Of a DNA stretch of 64,000 nt, positions 17,158-25,295 are shown one piece after another. Source of the DNA: Amycolatopsis echigonensis. Lineage in GTDB: Bacteria > Actinomycetota > Actinomycetes > Mycobacteriales > Pseudonocardiaceae. Numbering within the stretch: position 1 is the stretch's first letter; every line of letters starts with the position of its first letter. The notes under the pieces were generated by a model. It worked only from the letters and a program-made list of their open reading frames with translations, was not told the origin of the DNA and ran no database searches. The translations under genes and the position numbers were made by a program. The stretch is from NCBI RefSeq assembly GCF_014174495.1, contig NZ_JACJHR010000029.1, positions 41,782 through 105,781 of the forward strand, in the 5' to 3' direction.

Positions 17158-18222
17158 GTGGTCGCTGTGGCACAGCCGCGGTTCGGGGTATGGGCGGTCG
17201 TCTACGGGTCGTGGGGCCCGTTCGATCATCCGGACGATCCGGTGGACGCCAGCTGGGAGCGCAACCGGCGGTTGATCGTCGAGGCCGACCGGCTCAGCTT
17301 CGATTCGACGCTCATCGCGCAGCACGTGGTGAACCCGTTCGGCGACGAACTGGACCAGCTGGAGACGTGGACGTCCGCGGCGGCGCTCGCCGCGCTCACC
17401 GAGCGGATCGAGATCATCGCGGCGATCAAGCCGTATCTGGTGCACCCGGTGGTGCTGGCGAAGCAGGCGCTGCAGATCCAGGAGATCAGCGGCGGCCGGT
17501 TCGGGCTGAACCTGGTCAACGCCTGGTACAAGCCGGAGCTGGAGCGGGCGGGCATTCCGTTCGCCGAGCACGACGAACGGTACGAGTACGGCCGCGAATG
17601 GATCAGCGTCGTGCGCGGGCTGCTGGCTGGCGAGCGGGTTTCGTTCGAGGGCAAGCATTTCCAGGTCGACGGATACCAGCTGCGGCCGGCTGGTTCGGCA
17701 CCGACCGTGTACGTCGGCGGCGAGTCGGACCCGGCGCGAGCGCTGGTCGCGGACAAGGCCGACGTGTGGTTCATCAACGGACAGCCGAAGGAGAATGTCG
17801 CCGGGCTGATCGCGGACGTCGCCGCCCGCCCGCGCGTCGGCGCACCGGTCCGTTTTGGACTGTCCGCGTTCGTCGTAGCCCGCGAAACCGATGCCGAAGC
17901 GGAAGCGGAACTGGCAGCGCTGTGGGAACTGGCCGAGGCGGGCAAGGCCCGGTGGGAAGCGCTGGTCGCGGACGCCGATCCGAAAGCCGTGATGTTCCAG
18001 ACGTTCGCGAAGTACCCGCACATCGGCACGAACGGCGGCACCGCGGCCGGCCTGGTCGGCAGCTACGACACCGTCGCCCAGCGGATCCGCGAGTGGGCCG
18101 ACCTGGGAATCGAGACGTTTATGCTGCAATTTCAGCCCTTCGAAGCGGAGATGCGACGGTTCGCCGAGCACGTGATTCCCCGCGTGCGCTTGACTTCAAG
18201 CAAGCTTGAACTTGCACGGTAG
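17158..18222 (+). CDS. LLM class flavin-dependent monooxygenase (SsuD/SfnG-like)
   Basis: A 354-residue luciferase-like monooxygenase, probably FMNH2-dependent. The sequence shows the group's features: LIAQHVVNPFGDEL near residue 50, KQALQIQEISGGRFGLNLVNAW in the middle, and the HDERYEYGREWISVVRGL segment characteristic of alkanesulfonate/dimethylsulfone monooxygenases. It may release sulfite from an organosulfur compound, but a flavin reductase is not adjacent. The GTG at 17158 is chosen for the GAGGAG seven bases upstream. A PPOX-family gene follows within five bases. Confidence 0.88.
   Translation: MVAVAQPRFGVWAVVYGSWGPFDHPDDPVDASWERNRRLIVEADRLSFDSTLIAQHVVNPFGDELDQLETWTSAAALAALTERIEIIAAIKPYLVHPVVLAKQALQIQEISGGRFGLNLVNAWYKPELERAGIPFAEHDERYEYGREWISVVRGLLAGERVSFEGKHFQVDGYQLRPAGSAPTVYVGGESDPARALVADKADVWFINGQPKENVAGLIADVAARPRVGAPVRFGLSAFVVARETDAEAEAELAALWELAEAGKARWEALVADADPKAVMFQTFAKYPHIGTNGGTAAGLVGSYDTVAQRIREWADLGIETFMLQFQPFEAEMRRFAEHVIPRVRLTSSKLELAR
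18189..18220 (+). promoter_or_regulatory. promoter-embedded palindrome before the PPOX gene
   Basis: ttcaagc-aa-gcttgaa (18195-18210) is a perfect 7-base inverted repeat inside the last codons of the LLM gene. It is flanked by a -35-like cttgac (18189-18194) and a -10-like cacggt (18215-18220). The long spacer filled by a dyad resembles MerR-family promoters. No MerR gene is nearby, so the regulator is unknown. Confidence 0.45.
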
Positions 18223-18226
18223 GTGC

Positions 18227-18637
18227 ATGTTCACCGAAGCGGAACTCAGCTACCTCGCCGACCAGCCCCTCGCCCGGGTGGCCACCCAGCAACCGAACGG
18301 CACCTTGCAGGTCAGCCCGGTCGCGTTCAGCTGGAACCCGGAGACGCAGACCATCGACGTGACCGGGTACAACCTGACGAAAAGCCGGAAATACCGCAAT
18401 GTCGAGGCCAACGGCCGCGTCGCCATCGTGATCGACGACCGGCCCTCGACGAAACCGATGCGCATCCGCTGCCTGGAGATCCGGGGCCGGGCGGAAGCCG
18501 TGCCGGACGCCTTCGAACCGGACGGGCACCTCGACGGCGCGGTCATCCGCATCTACCCGCAACGCATCATCAGCATGGGCATCGACGACCCCGACCGCGA
18601 ACCGCTGGAGGTGAAGCCGAACAACCGGAACGTCTGA
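18227..18637 (+). CDS. PPOX class (split-barrel) F420/flavin-dependent oxidoreductase
   Basis: A 136-residue split-beta-barrel protein of the pyridoxamine-phosphate-oxidase-like superfamily, in the group of actinobacterial F420-dependent or haem-binding proteins. Motifs include LARVATQQPNGTLQVSPVAF near the start, the TKSRKYRNVEANGRVAIVIDD cofactor region and IRIYPQRIISMGID at the C-terminus. The ATG at 18227 leaves almost no leader after the predicted promoter. It probably reduces an organic substrate with F420H2; the substrate is unknown. Its position right behind the LLM gene suggests a shared pathway or stress response. Confidence 0.87.
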   Translation: MFTEAELSYLADQPLARVATQQPNGTLQVSPVAFSWNPETQTIDVTGYNLTKSRKYRNVEANGRVAIVIDDRPSTKPMRIRCLEIRGRAEAVPDAFEPDGHLDGAVIRIYPQRIISMGIDDPDREPLEVKPNNRNV

Positions 18638-18651
18638 AGCCGCGCCGGTCC

Positions 18652-18688
18652 GCAGTCCCGCCCCTGCCCGGGGGAGGGACGGGACTGC
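18652..18688. terminator. bidirectional terminator hairpin
   Basis: gcagtcccgcccct (18652-18665) pairs with agggacgggactgc (18675-18688) with a single mismatch. It lies in the 74-base gap between the convergent PPOX and membrane-protein genes. There is no T-tract, as is common in high-GC actinobacteria. Confidence 0.8.
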
Positions 18689-18711
18689 GCCCGGCGTGCC
18701 GGTCGGCCGGT

Positions 18712-19275
18712 TCATCGTCGAGCACCCGCCAGCGTGTACGCCGCCGTTCCCGCCACGAACAGGAGTCCGGCCGTCCACCATGCCGGGGCGGAGTCCGCGG
18801 TCGCCATCGGCCAGGCCACGACGTCGTAGACCTGGCTGGCGGCTCTCGGGATGAACACCGCCGTCATCGCCCAGCCCAAGGGCATCGTCCAGCCGAACTG
18901 GCCGCCGAACAGCGTGGCCGCAAGACCGGTCAAGCCGAGCAGCCCTGCCGCGTTGCGGAAAATCCAGCCAGCCTGCATCGGGAGTTCGGCAAGGCCTTGT
19001 GCCGCGAGCATTACTCCGCCGGCCACCGCACCGATCAGCAAGAGGTGCGCTAGACGCCGAGGCGGCCAGCGGAAGGAGGCTGTGCGATCGAGGTCGATGT
19101 CCTGTCCGCTGAGTCCCACCCCTGCCACTGCTACCGCGCCACCGAGGGTGATGGTCGCGAAGAACGTCGACCAGTTGTTGCCCAGCAGCGGCGGCAATGC
19201 GAGGGCGCAGAGCACCACCGCCGCCAGTGACACCGCGAGGTGGCGCGAACGCACGTACAGCGCTGTCCACCGCAT
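18712..19275 (-). CDS. multi-pass membrane protein of an ABC exporter operon
   Basis: A 187-residue, very hydrophobic protein with about five membrane helices. These include LAVSLAAVVLCALALPPLL near the start, ATITLGGAVAVAGVGLS and the last helix AGLLFVAGTAAYTLAG. No enzymatic motif is visible. It is the last gene of the sigma/anti-sigma/ABC operon, and its ATG overlaps the stop of the larger permease-like gene. It is probably the second membrane subunit of the exporter, or an accessory protein. No named family could be assigned. Confidence 0.78.
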   Translation of the reverse strand: MRWTALYVRSRHLAVSLAAVVLCALALPPLLGNNWSTFFATITLGGAVAVAGVGLSGQDIDLDRTASFRWPPRRLAHLLLIGAVAGGVMLAAQGLAELPMQAGWIFRNAAGLLGLTGLAATLFGGQFGWTMPLGWAMTAVFIPRAASQVYDVVAWPMATADSAPAWWTAGLLFVAGTAAYTLAGARR

Positions 19276-20618
19276 TAGCGCGCACCCTCCAGGAGAATCT
19301 TCAACGGGTCGCCTGTGCAGGTCAGCTCCGCCTGCCGAGCCGCGGCGATCCGGATGGTCTGTTCCGCCTCCGGCGCTGCTTTCAAGGCTGCCCACGCTGA
19401 GTCTGTCCGGGGCCGCAGCGGAGGTTGCCGCTGCGAGGACGGCGGGGTGTACGAGCCGAGCAACCACTGCGCCATGACCCAGCGCGCGGCGTCCTCGCGG
19501 TCGTTCTTCTCTCCGCCGTAGGACAAGGCGTGGCAGGGCAATGTTCCGGCCCCGCTCAGCATGGCCATGGTGAGGCCGGGCCCGCTCTTGTCCCGCAGCG
19601 CGTAGTCGTCCTGCTGTATCAGCAGGCGTGAAGGATCCCGCGGGCCGACTCTCGTGGTCCGGTACGGTTCTGCCGACTCCTCGACCCGAGTCGGATGCTG
19701 CGGCAGCTTCTCCAGTCGCCGCAAGGCTTCCTTGCCTGGACCGGCCACAGTGGACAACCAGTCCTCGTGCAATCGCGTGACGCACACCGGACCGTCGCAG
19801 ACGAGAGCGGCGGCCGTCTTGTCCGGAGCGTAGTTGTCCTCCGGCGTCGCGGGGAAGAGCGGCAACGCCACTGCCAGCCCGGCCGCCACCGGGAGCAGCG
19901 CGAGCACCTTGGTCCGCGCCGAGCTGGCCAGCAGCAACAGAATTCCGGCAGCGGCGAGCCCGAGCACCCAGCTCAACTGCCCGATCTCCACCGCGGTCCT
20001 GGGCTGGTCGAATGGACCGCGCGGCTGCACTTGCCCGATCCCCAGCAGGACCACCGCGTTCGGCGCCGCTCGGTTCGTGCCCGACACCTGCGCGAAGAGC
20101 CCGCCCGCCAGTGCGAGCACGGCGAGCACCGGAGCGGTGATCGGATACGGCAGCAGCCGTCCGAGGCCCAGGCCCAGTGCCACGCCGGCAAGCACGGACA
20201 GCACGCCGAGCACCAGTTGCATCATCCACGCCGTGGTGAACAGCCCGCCCTTCGCCACGACCTGTCCAACCCCGGCGGCGACGAGCACGAGATAGCCCGC
20301 CACCGCGGTGAGCCCGAGGGCGAGGCCGAGTGTCCTGGCTCGCTGCCCGGCAGGCCGGGGCGTGGAACTGAACAATTCGCCGACCCCGGCACGGACGTCC
20401 CGCATGCCCTGGATCGCCGCGGCTCCGACGATGATCGGCCACAGCAGCACCAGCAGGTAGCGCGACCACCGCACCGCGGTCAGCCACGTCGCGTTCCAGG
20501 CCCCGGAATCGTAGTTCCACGGTCCGCGCGACAACAGCAGGCCAAGGCTCACCGCCAGCATCGCGACCGGAACCCAGGGAGCGACGGTGCGCCGGACTTC
20601 GATCCGGAACGCGCTCAT
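19275..20618 (-). CDS. ABC-2 type permease with large extracytoplasmic C-terminal domain
   Basis: A 447-residue membrane protein. Residues 1-~265 contain six or more helices typical of ABC-2 permeases (WVPVAMLAVSLGLLLS, YLLVLLWPIIVGAAAI, LVLGVLSVLAGVALGLGLG). The remaining ~180 residues are soluble and contain four Cys (CDGPVCV, LPCHAL, LTCTGD), implying disulfides outside the cell. The ATG at 20618 overlaps the ATPase stop. It is the membrane partner of the ATPase encoded upstream. The C-terminal domain is unusual for the family and I do not recognise it. Confidence 0.82.
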   Translation of the reverse strand: MSAFRIEVRRTVAPWVPVAMLAVSLGLLLSRGPWNYDSGAWNATWLTAVRWSRYLLVLLWPIIVGAAAIQGMRDVRAGVGELFSSTPRPAGQRARTLGLALGLTAVAGYLVLVAAGVGQVVAKGGLFTTAWMMQLVLGVLSVLAGVALGLGLGRLLPYPITAPVLAVLALAGGLFAQVSGTNRAAPNAVVLLGIGQVQPRGPFDQPRTAVEIGQLSWVLGLAAAGILLLLASSARTKVLALLPVAAGLAVALPLFPATPEDNYAPDKTAAALVCDGPVCVTRLHEDWLSTVAGPGKEALRRLEKLPQHPTRVEESAEPYRTTRVGPRDPSRLLIQQDDYALRDKSGPGLTMAMLSGAGTLPCHALSYGGEKNDREDAARWVMAQWLLGSYTPPSSQRQPPLRPRTDSAWAALKAAPEAEQTIRIAAARQAELTCTGDPLKILLEGAR

Positions 20619-21421
20619 CACCAGGCTCCCTTCCCCTGCGCGTGGCCGAGCAGCGCCGAATAGCCGCGCTCGATCGGGCTGTCCCCGACGTCCGCCTCGC
20701 TGCCCGCCGCGGCCAGATCGGCCGGCGTGCCTTGGAAAACCAGCTTCCCGGCGGCGAACAGGACGACGTCCGAGCACGCCGCCGCTACGTCCTCGACCAG
20801 GTGAGTGGACACGACGACGCACGCGTCCCGGCCGATTTCCTGCAGCAGCTCCCGGAAGCGCAGCCGCTGCGCCGGATCGAGTCCGGCGGTGGGTTCGTCG
20901 AGCAGCAGGAGCACCGGGTCGTTCACGATCGCCTGTGCGATGCCGACCCGGCGGATCATGCCGCCGGACAGCGTCTTCATCTTGGCCTCGGCGCGTTCGG
21001 CGAGACCGACCCGCTCGATCGCGCGCTGCACCGCGCCCGGCACCTCCTGTTTGGGCATTTCCTTGAGCCACGCCAGGTATTCGACGAACTCGCGCACGGT
21101 GAACCGCTTGTAGTACCCGAAGGTTTGCGGCAGATAGCCGATCCGGCGGCGCAGGCCGCGCTGGTCGAAGCGCCCCCCGATCGGCTCTCCGAGCAGCGTC
21201 AGCTCGCCTTCCGTCGGCCGCAGCACCGTCGCCAGAGTGCGGATCAAGGTGGTCTTGCCCGCGCCGTTCGGCCCGAGCAGCCCGTGCACCCCCGTGCCGA
21301 GCGCGAGGTCGAGGCCGTCGACCGCCATCTTCTTGCGGCCGACCCGTACTTTCAGTGCCTGCGCTTGGATTTCCCAGGCATAGGTCGCCGGAGCGACCTC
21401 GGCGGCTTCCACAGCCCGCAT
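20618..21421 (-). CDS. ABC transporter ATP-binding protein (exporter type)
   Basis: A 267-residue nucleotide-binding subunit with intact catalytic motifs: Walker A GLLGPNGAGKTTLI, signature LSGGMIRRVGIAQAI, Walker B LLLLDEPTAGLDP and the H-loop in VVVSTHLVEDVA. Similarity is to the NatA/bacitracin-type exporters that work with ABC-2 permeases. It starts at ATG 21421 behind GAGAGGGG, 21 bases after the anti-sigma gene. The operon is controlled by its own ECF sigma factor, suggesting export or self-protection in response to an envelope signal. Confidence 0.93.
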   Translation of the reverse strand: MRAVEAAEVAPATYAWEIQAQALKVRVGRKKMAVDGLDLALGTGVHGLLGPNGAGKTTLIRTLATVLRPTEGELTLLGEPIGGRFDQRGLRRRIGYLPQTFGYYKRFTVREFVEYLAWLKEMPKQEVPGAVQRAIERVGLAERAEAKMKTLSGGMIRRVGIAQAIVNDPVLLLLDEPTAGLDPAQRLRFRELLQEIGRDACVVVSTHLVEDVAAACSDVVLFAAGKLVFQGTPADLAAAGSEADVGDSPIERGYSALLGHAQGKGAW

Positions 21422-21442
21422 CGGTGTCCCCTCTCGTTTCCG

Positions 21443-22231
21443 TCAGTGATGCGCAGCAAGCTGCGTGAAGGTGTTCCGGCGAAGCACTACGAACACGCTC
21501 GCGACGACGGCAGCCGCCAGCCAGCCCGGCCAGGCGACGTCCTCCAGCAGGACCGAGCCCCCGAACGCGACGCTCGGCACCACCAGCGCGCCGAGCCACA
21601 GGCCGACCAGGATCGACGCCGCCCAGGCGACGCCGATGAACGTGCCGAGCGCGAGGGTCCCGGTGGTGAACGCGAGACTCGGCAGCAGCCCGAATCCCAT
21701 CCGCGCGCCGACCAGCCAGCCGGCGGCGAGGAGCACCGCCAGCACCGGCACCACGACCGCTGTGGTCCGGCGCAGGATCAGCTCCAGCCCGGCGCGCGGG
21801 GTGGCCGCGGTGAGTTCGTACGACGGATCCAGCCCGCGGGTCCACGCCGCCGCCACTCCGAAGACTGGCAGCACCGGGGAAAGCAGCTGCACGAGCGACA
21901 ACCCCTCCCGGAGCGACCGGTCGAGGTAGACCGACAGCGCGCCGACCACGAGGACCATCAGCAGCCACGGCACCATCACCGGGGTCGCCCAGCAATGCAG
22001 CCACGCCGCGACCCGGCGCGGCCTCGGCTGCGGTGCTTCGGCGAGGTTCGGCTCCAGCCCGGCCCACACGGTGTCGAGCAGACCGGTCACCTCGGCGGTG
22101 GACGCGCCGGCGAGCCGCGCCCGGCATTGCGCGCACTTCTCCAGGTGCCCTTCGATCGCCCATGCCTCGTCCCCCGGCAGTTCGCGACCGGCGACGTAGC
22201 CGGCGAGCATCCGGTCGGATACGTGGTTCAT
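21443..22231 (-). CDS. zinc-finger anti-sigma factor with multi-helix membrane domain
   Basis: A 262-residue protein. Residues 1-45 form a zf-HC2/ZAS-type anti-sigma domain with H29, C33 and C36 in GHLEKCAQC. Residues ~80-255 contain about six membrane helices rather than the single helix of typical anti-sigma factors. The ATG at 22231 follows GGAGGTCAAGCC. It is encoded 41 bases after the sigma gene and should hold that sigma factor at the membrane. The multi-pass domain probably senses the transported compound or ABC status. Confidence 0.85.
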   Translation of the reverse strand: MNHVSDRMLAGYVAGRELPGDEAWAIEGHLEKCAQCRARLAGASTAEVTGLLDTVWAGLEPNLAEAPQPRPRRVAAWLHCWATPVMVPWLLMVLVVGALSVYLDRSLREGLSLVQLLSPVLPVFGVAAAWTRGLDPSYELTAATPRAGLELILRRTTAVVVPVLAVLLAAGWLVGARMGFGLLPSLAFTTGTLALGTFIGVAWAASILVGLWLGALVVPSVAFGGSVLLEDVAWPGWLAAAVVASVFVVLRRNTFTQLAAHH

Positions 22232-22272
22232 GGCTTGACCTCCTTCAGACAGTCCTGGTTTCTCGGCGGCGT

Positions 22273-22836
22273 TCACGACAACGCCTCCCGCATCGCGATC
22301 CGGGCGCGACGGGCCCGGGTTTTGACCGTGCCCTCCGGCAGACCCAGCAGGATCGCTGTCTCCCGCACCGACAATCCGTCGAGCACCATGGCGTGCAGGA
22401 CCTCGCGCAGCTCCGGCGCGAGACTGCGCAAGGCGTCGCCCACCGAATCGCCGACCGTGCCCGCCAGCGCCTCCTCCTCCGCGGCGGGCGCGGACAGCGA
22501 CTCGTGCACTCCGGGCGGCGGATTCGCGTGATGCGCACGCCGCCGATACGCGTCGATGAGCCGCCGCACCGCGATCCTCCACACCCAGCCCACGGCGGAG
22601 CCGCCGGCGACGACGCCCGCGAACGAACCCGCGGCGCGCCACACGGCGAGATAAGTCTCCTGCATCACCTCCGCGACGATCTGGTCATCGGAGCAGCGGC
22701 GACGCAGGCGTATCGCGAGCCACGGCGACGTGCGGCGGTAGAGCTCTTCGAACGCCGCACGGTCACCGCGGGCGGTGCGCCGGAGGAGGCGTTCCTCGTC
22801 CGGCTCCCTGGGTGGCTTGTGCTTCACACCCGGCAA
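22273..22836 (-). CDS. ECF-type RNA polymerase sigma factor
   Basis: A 187-residue extracytoplasmic-function sigma factor. Region 2 spans ~20-90 (AFEELYRRTSPWLAIRLRRR, IVAEVMQETYLAVWRAAGSF) and region 4 ~125-185 (LAPELREVLHAMVLDGLSVRETAILLGLPEGTVKTR). The TTG at 22836 is chosen because GGAGG lies seven bases upstream; a GTG at 22827 is the alternative. It heads the operon with the anti-sigma and ABC genes. A Crp/GlxR-like site lies 35 bases upstream. No additional regulatory domain is present. Confidence 0.92.
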   Translation of the reverse strand: MPGVKHKPPREPDEERLLRRTARGDRAAFEELYRRTSPWLAIRLRRRCSDDQIVAEVMQETYLAVWRAAGSFAGVVAGGSAVGWVWRIAVRRLIDAYRRRAHHANPPPGVHESLSAPAAEEEALAGTVGDSVGDALRSLAPELREVLHAMVLDGLSVRETAILLGLPEGTVKTRARRARIAMREALS

Positions 22837-23304
22837 GACGCCACCTCCGCGCTTCCGGTTCTCTAAAACGAGTGATCTGGATCACACATTCGGGAGCCGT
22901 GGCGGGACGGCTGCCGGGAGCAATCGTGCCCGGGGTCTGGCGGGGGTGGTGGCGGATGGAGCAGGTCTCCGTCGTTCGAGTGAGGCGGCCGACCCGCGGA
23001 GGCTAGGGCACCCAGATACGCGACAGCGATCCGCATCTGGGCACGGGAAGGTTGCCAGCGAACGACGGCGGGGGCGGCAAATGTGCGGCCGGAGCGGGAA
23101 GCGCGAGGCCGCAGGCGAAGCCCTGGTGCGCGCGAAACGCGAGCGACAAGCAGCGCTAGGCCGGGGCTCGTGAGTGCCGCAAAGAAGAGACCCGCGCATT
23201 ACGGGCAACGAGCGCCTCAGAAGCCAAGCAGCGCACCGGGCCAGAGTGAAGAACCCGTCAGCCACGCACGCCACGGAAACCGAAGCAGGGCACCAAAACC
23301 CGAC
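22837..23304. other. gene-free stretch upstream of the sigma operon
   Basis: About 470 bases between the sigma gene start and the mazG stop contain no gene I can support on either strand. The only clear element is the Crp/GlxR-like site at 22871-22886. The remainder is GC-rich sequence with no marked repeat. Confidence 0.6.
22871..22886. promoter_or_regulatory. Crp/GlxR-like binding site upstream of the sigma operon
   Basis: agtgatctggatcaca differs from the TGTGA-N6-TCACA consensus only at the first base. It is 35-50 bases upstream of the sigma start codon. This suggests cAMP-receptor-type control of the operon. The assignment rests on the motif only. Confidence 0.6.
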
Positions 23305-24219
23305 TCAAACCGAAGGCCAGAACTTCCGCCAGCCCTCAGCCTCCAGCGTCGACGGCTCGACCCCGGCGTTCCGGGCGGCCGTCTCCGCCGCGCGGATGTC
23401 GCGGGCGAACTGCTTCGCCACCGCCCGCAGTTCGCCCTCCGGGTCCAGCCCGCCCCGGCGGGCGATGGCCGCCGTTCGGAAGAGCTGGGCGGGGGCCGAG
23501 GAGTCCTGGGGGAACAGGTCCAGCGGGATCCCGGCCCGGCCGCTGCGCTGGCCCAGTTTTCCGGCCAGGGCGACCGCGGGCTGGCCGAGCGCGACGCCGT
23601 CCACAATGGACTTGCGTTGCTTCTCGGCCTGCTTCAGCTCTTCCCACTTCAGTTCCTGGTGCTCGGCCGAGGCGATGCGGGCCGCGTCGGCGAAGACGTT
23701 GGGGTGGCGGCCGACCTGCTTGCCCACCAGGTCACGGGCCACGTCGTCGATGGTGAAGGGGGCCCGGCCGTGTTCGGCGGCTACGCGCGCATGGAACAGG
23801 ACCTGCAGGAGGACGTCGCCCAGTTCCTCGCGCAGGGCCGCCCGGTCGTTGTCCTCGATGGCTTCCAGCAGTTCGTAGGTTTCCTCGACCAGGTATTGCC
23901 GCAGGGATTCGTGCGTCTGCCGGGCATCCCACGGACAGCCGCCTGGCGAGCGCAGGCGGTCCATGACCTCGACCGCTTCGACGAGCGGGGGCACAGGGGT
24001 CTCGATCAGCTGAGCGCCGGCGGCGAGCATCGCGGCCGCGGTCGGCTCGGTGCGGGACGCGGCGAGCAGCACGATGTCCTCGGAGGACTCGCCTACCGGC
24101 GGCACACCGAACTGCGCGGAGTCGACGTCGGTCGCGGCGTATACGGCACTAGTGCGAAGCAGAGGCAGGGCGGCCGCGGGCAGAGTCCCTCCCCGGACCA
24201 GGACTACGGTGCCGGTCAC
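23305..24219 (-). CDS. mazG: MazG family nucleoside triphosphate pyrophosphohydrolase
   Basis: A 304-residue MazG protein that hydrolyses (d)NTPs, including oxidised ones, to monophosphates. The central all-alpha domain has MDRLRSPGGCPWDARQTHESL, the metal-binding EETYELLEAIE and EELGDVLLQVLFHARV, as in the M. tuberculosis enzyme. The N-terminal ~90 residues are an extra domain also present in mycobacterial MazG. The GTG at 24219 overlaps the stop of the SurA-like gene, indicating coupling. In related genomes mazG follows mfd; here LysR, NmrA-like and two other genes intervene. Confidence 0.93.
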   Translation of the reverse strand: MTGTVVLVRGGTLPAAALPLLRTSAVYAATDVDSAQFGVPPVGESSEDIVLLAASRTEPTAAAMLAAGAQLIETPVPPLVEAVEVMDRLRSPGGCPWDARQTHESLRQYLVEETYELLEAIEDNDRAALREELGDVLLQVLFHARVAAEHGRAPFTIDDVARDLVGKQVGRHPNVFADAARIASAEHQELKWEELKQAEKQRKSIVDGVALGQPAVALAGKLGQRSGRAGIPLDLFPQDSSAPAQLFRTAAIARRGGLDPEGELRAVAKQFARDIRAAETAARNAGVEPSTLEAEGWRKFWPSV

Positions 24220-25223
24220 TGCTTCGCCGGAGCACCGCCGTGCAGCGGCACGGCCACGCCCGTGACCTCGGCCGCGCTGGGAGCGAGGTTCATGCCGACC
24301 GGGTCCCACACGCCGTAGCGCGGGTTGATTTTGAAGTCCACGTCGCCAACATACGGCTGGAGCATCCGCACGCCGATCGCACCCAGCTGAGCCGCGGTCG
24401 GCTGCTGGACCTGGTCGGTGGCGACCTTCGCGTCGGTTGTCCGCTTCCGCACCACGGCGGTGACCCACCAGGTGGGCGCGCTCGCCGGGTTCGGCTGGAA
24501 CGCGATGACGGTGTTCGCGGGCACGCCGAACAGCACGGTCGCGGCGTCCTGCGGCGACGACAACGCGGGAGCCTGCTGGCCGACGTTGCCCTGCGCGCCG
24601 CTCTGGATGTCGGCCTGGATCTTGCCCGGGTTGCTCGCGTACTCCTCGGCCTTGGCGATGGCCTGGCTGCGCGCGGCCTTCGGGTCGATCGACGGGGCCT
24701 GGCTCTCCGAGGTCGGCGCGCCGATGCTGGTGTAGTCGAAGTTCACCGACAGCGTCGGCAGGTACTTCAGCGCGATCCGCTGCTGCAGGTACTGATCGCT
24801 GATGGCCTCGCGATGGTCGCGGAGCCGCCAGACAAGCTGGGTGACGGCCGCGGACTGGTCCTGCGTGACGGCCTCGGGCACCGGCGACGCGAGCGGATCT
24901 TGTTGCATGGCCTCGCTGACGGTGGCCTCGTCGACGGAAATGCCTTCCTTCTGCGCGGCCTTCACGACGACCTCGTGCAGCAGCGTCTGCCGGACGATCT
25001 CGCGCCCGACGAGGTCGAGCTGGTGCCGCGACGCGAGCTGCCGCGCGTACGGCTGCTCCTGCACGGCGCGGTCGAGCAGCGCCTGAACCTGGTCAATGGT
25101 GGTGACCTGACCGTCGACGACCGCGGCGGTGCCCACCTGACTAGGCCCGGTACCGCATCCGGCAAGGAGGAGAGCTCCGGCGAGAACGGCGCCCAGCGCA
25201 CGGCGGCGCCCCATGATCCGCAT
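24216..25223 (-). CDS. SurA N-terminal domain lipoprotein
   Basis: A 335-residue lipoprotein with lipobox LLLAGCGT at ~residue 24 and a SurA/PrsA-like N-terminal helical domain (~35-160, TAAVVDGQVTTIDQVQALLD). The C-terminal half contains no recognisable parvulin PPIase active-site motif. It is likely a periplasmic-side chaperone for exported proteins. The ATG at 25223 is chosen; an ATG three codons later (25214) is also possible, with little Shine-Dalgarno support for either. It is the first gene of a unit with mazG. Confidence 0.85.
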   Translation of the reverse strand: MRIMGRRRALGAVLAGALLLAGCGTGPSQVGTAAVVDGQVTTIDQVQALLDRAVQEQPYARQLASRHQLDLVGREIVRQTLLHEVVVKAAQKEGISVDEATVSEAMQQDPLASPVPEAVTQDQSAAVTQLVWRLRDHREAISDQYLQQRIALKYLPTLSVNFDYTSIGAPTSESQAPSIDPKAARSQAIAKAEEYASNPGKIQADIQSGAQGNVGQQAPALSSPQDAATVLFGVPANTVIAFQPNPASAPTWWVTAVVRKRTTDAKVATDQVQQPTAAQLGAIGVRMLQPYVGDVDFKINPRYGVWDPVGMNLAPSAAEVTGVAVPLHGGAPAKQ

Positions 25224-25295
25224 CACAGGCCCTACCCTCTCACATGCCCTCGAAACGCAACACCATCGAGGCATCCAGGGGGCTATTGTCGACAT

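Noticed and set aside
15697..18171. An 800-codon open frame antisense to efeB and the LLM monooxygenase
   Set aside because: Both genes on the plus strand have clear family motifs; the antisense translation has none.
18712..22836. Lanthipeptide or bacteriocin cluster around the ABC exporter
   Set aside because: No precursor peptide or modification enzyme is visible; only sigma, anti-sigma and transporter genes are present.
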